From Dyadobacter sp. CY261 (lineage in GTDB: Bacteria; Bacteroidota; Bacteroidia; Cytophagales; Spirosomataceae): a DNA stretch of 64,000 nucleotides. The notes under the pieces were generated by a model. The model saw only the letters and a program-made list of their open reading frames with translations, was not told the origin of the DNA and made no database searches. The stretch lies in contig NZ_JAKCPW010000005.1 of assembly GCF_021440085.1 (NCBI RefSeq), forward strand, positions 62,001 to 126,000, read 5' to 3'. The translations under genes and the position numbers were made by a program. Shown piece by piece: positions 62,268-64,000 of the stretch. Position 1 is the stretch's first letter, and every line of letters begins with the position of its first letter.

Positions 62268-63713
62268 CTAATTAGTCGCCAGACTTCCGAATGGGAAAAT
62301 GGTTGACGAAACGTGCGCCCGGTTCATGATCTGGCCTAGCTCTTTGGCTTTATCAGGAAATTGCGGCGTGAGATTATTCTTTTCCTGCGGGTCTTTGGAA
62401 AGATCATAGAGCTCTACCAGTGCGTCGGGATTGCCGGCAGCTTTCAGCCGAACGGCCTTCCAGTTGCCCTGCCGCACAGCCTGCCTACCGCCCTGCTCGT
62501 GAAATTCCCAGTACAGATAGTCGTGCTCCTTCTGCGTCGGCTTGCCTTTTAGCGCATCGGTGAATGAAATGCCGTCGATATTGCGTGGTGCCTGGGCATT
62601 AGCCAGCTCTGCAAACGTGGGAAGCACGTCCCAGAATGCGCCAATGTAATCGCTTTTAGAACCGGGCTTGATCACCGCAGGCCAGCGTGCGGCAAATGGC
62701 TCGCGGATGCCGCCTTCGTACAGATCGCGCTTCACACCACGGAAACCGGCGCTGCTGTTGAAGAACTTGGGGTCCGCACCGCCTTCTATATGCGGACCAT
62801 TGTCGCTGGTGAAGATGATGAGCGTGTTTTTGTCCAGCCCCTTTTCCTTTAATTTATTCAAAACTTCCCCTACATACAGGTCGAGGCGTGCCACCATGGC
62901 TGCGAAAGTTGCATGCGGATATTCCTGAGAAGCATAACCACCGCCCGTTGCACCTGGGCCATAATCAGCTCCTTTGTATGGCTTTTCTTCAAATTTTCCT
63001 TTATAATGACGGAACAGGCTGTCGTCGGGTACAACCAGCTCCGCATGCGGCAGAATGTAGGGTAAAAACAGGAAAAACGGCTGCTTCCCATCCTGGGCGT
63101 CCACAAAGCTGAGTGCCTTTTTCTGAATCAGGTCAGGCGCGTATTCTTTATTGTGAATAAGCGCTTTGTTTCCTTCCAGCGGTATTTTTTTATTGTTATC
63201 CCAAAGGTGTTCCGGGTAGTAGCGATGCGCCAGGCTCTGGCAATTGTAACCATAAAAACGATCAAACCCTTGCTTGTTAGGGTCACCCTCGGACCCCACC
63301 GGTCCCAATCCCCATTTCCCGAAAGCACCCGTTACATACCCGGATTTTTTCAGGATTTCGGCAAGTGTAATGACCGAATCGGCAATGGGCTGCTGGCCTT
63401 CCGGCTCCACACTTTTGTTGCCCCGAATGTAGGTATGCCCCGTGTGCTGGCCCGTGAGCAACGAAGAACGCGAAGGGGCGCATACGGAGGTTCCTGCATA
63501 AAACTGGTTGAAAATCATCCCCTCTCTGGCCAGCCGGTCGATATTCGGCGTCCTGATCAGCTTTTGACCATTGAAACCGACATCGCCGTAGCCAAGGTCG
63601 TCGGCCAGGATGAACACGATATTCGGGCGGGCCGATTTCGGCGCCTGGGCCTGGGAACGGTGGTATAGGAACGAAGCGCTTAGGAGGAAGACTAAAAACA
63701 AATACCTTTTCAT
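62268..63713 (-). CDS. Secreted arylsulfatase (type I, formylglycine)
   Basis: The 481-residue protein has a signal peptide (LYHRSQAQAP). NIVFILADDLGYGDVG provides metal-binding aspartates. CAPSRSSLLTG holds Cys78, the residue oxidised to formylglycine in the CxPSR motif. LIIFTSDNGPHIEGG and the C-terminal block DYLYWEFHEQGGRQAVRQGN complete the sulfatase fold. It hydrolyses sulfate esters on glycans or small molecules outside the cytoplasm. No sulfatase-maturing enzyme gene is in the window. It stands alone rather than within the SusCD locus. Confidence 0.95.
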   Translation of the reverse strand: MKRYLFLVFLLSASFLYHRSQAQAPKSARPNIVFILADDLGYGDVGFNGQKLIRTPNIDRLAREGMIFNQFYAGTSVCAPSRSSLLTGQHTGHTYIRGNKSVEPEGQQPIADSVITLAEILKKSGYVTGAFGKWGLGPVGSEGDPNKQGFDRFYGYNCQSLAHRYYPEHLWDNNKKIPLEGNKALIHNKEYAPDLIQKKALSFVDAQDGKQPFFLFLPYILPHAELVVPDDSLFRHYKGKFEEKPYKGADYGPGATGGGYASQEYPHATFAAMVARLDLYVGEVLNKLKEKGLDKNTLIIFTSDNGPHIEGGADPKFFNSSAGFRGVKRDLYEGGIREPFAARWPAVIKPGSKSDYIGAFWDVLPTFAELANAQAPRNIDGISFTDALKGKPTQKEHDYLYWEFHEQGGRQAVRQGNWKAVRLKAAGNPDALVELYDLSKDPQEKNNLTPQFPDKAKELGQIMNRAHVSSTIFPFGSLATN

Positions 63714-63887
63714 TTTGTGGAGTAGGTTAATATATTTCAGAAAGACATTTCAACCCATGGATTACTTGGGTCGAGCCGCGTGTATGTCTTGAAAATTGGG
63801 AGAATAAGCCTGTTCCGGCGGTGTTCAAGCCAGATTTACAAAATCCGGAGATTGGGAGGACAAAAAGCGAAATGCGGTGTATCTTTG

Positions 63888-63986
63888 TTTCCGATACCCT
63901 ACGACAGCCCGGACGACCGGCATGAATTGACAACCACCGAAAATTCCGGCAAGTCGCGCCAGGACTGTCTTTTAGGGTATCGGAAA
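63888..63986. repeat. Structured intergenic element, copy b
   Basis: TTTCCGATACCCTA (63888-63901) faces TAGGGTATCGGAAA (63973-63986), a perfect 14-bp match, with GACAG (63903-63907) and GACTGTC (63963-63969) inside. The centre AACCACCGAAAATTCC (63932-63947) equals that of copy a at 57109. A TATCTTTG -7-like box precedes it at 63880. The 287-bp end of the window upstream of the sulfatase otherwise shows no credible gene. Confidence 0.6.
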
Positions 63987-64000
63987 AGCAGATACATTCT

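Noticed and set aside
63727..63933. 68-codon minus-strand frame upstream of the sulfatase
   Set aside because: It overlaps the structured repeat, and has no homology and no start context.

Overview
The window looks like chromosomal DNA from a member of the Bacteroidota, most likely a Spirosomataceae/Dyadobacter-like cytophagal bacterium; the genus is a guess. Supporting signs are two SusC/SusD pairs with a FecR/ECF sigma switch, type IX secretion (T9SS) sorting domains on large secreted proteins, many SPII lipoproteins, promoters of the Bacteroidota form (-33 TTG/TTTG, -7 TAnnTTTG), and almost no Shine-Dalgarno sequences. No rRNA, tRNA, CRISPR array, prophage or intact insertion sequence was seen.

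1-26.3 kb, all on the minus strand, is a carbohydrate-utilisation locus. In transcription order: a secreted FG-GAP protein with a T9SS tail, a RhaT-type sugar/proton symporter, a lipoprotein, an ECF sigma factor, a FecR anti-sigma factor, SusC with an STN signalling domain, SusD, a second SusC without STN, a second SusD, two paralogous GH71/GH99-like secreted enzymes, a large PVC-type dehydrogenase/cytochrome c lipoprotein, a second FG-GAP protein, and a sugar 3-epimerase-like enzyme cut by the window edge. A plausible flow is outer-membrane import by SusCD, glycan cleavage, oxidation or epimerisation, and uptake by RhaT, with induction sensed through the STN-FecR-sigma chain. The substrate is unknown.

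26.4-37.3 kb holds murF, an ahpC-ahpD peroxide-defence pair, a minus-strand locus of lipoproteins and small membrane proteins headed by a LytS/LytTR two-component system, and ahcY.

37.4-45.5 kb is the most unusual part. It is a tandem array of paralogous lipoprotein genes (four intact, one pseudogene). The first three are divergent from copies of an mscS-like gene, of which one is intact and two are remnants. The fourth is divergent from a SHOCT-domain gene. All five lipoprotein genes keep the same promoter at the same spacing. In each of the first three units one partner is intact and the other destroyed.

45.5-64 kb carries an M48 protease/DUF898 pair, a proline-rich small protein, a 1392-residue secreted glycosidase with four CBM6 modules, a GlxA-type AraC regulator divergent from a DUF1579 gene, a YhcG/DUF1016 nuclease remnant, an M23 peptidase lipoprotein, a fatty-acid hydroxylase with a 40-residue membrane protein, two secreted unknowns, a TPR histidine kinase with a NarL-type regulator, a YoeB toxin with an atypical antitoxin, and a sulfatase. 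Two copies of a structured element of about 100 nt, with a conserved centre and differing but self-complementary arms, lie at 57.1 and 63.9 kb.
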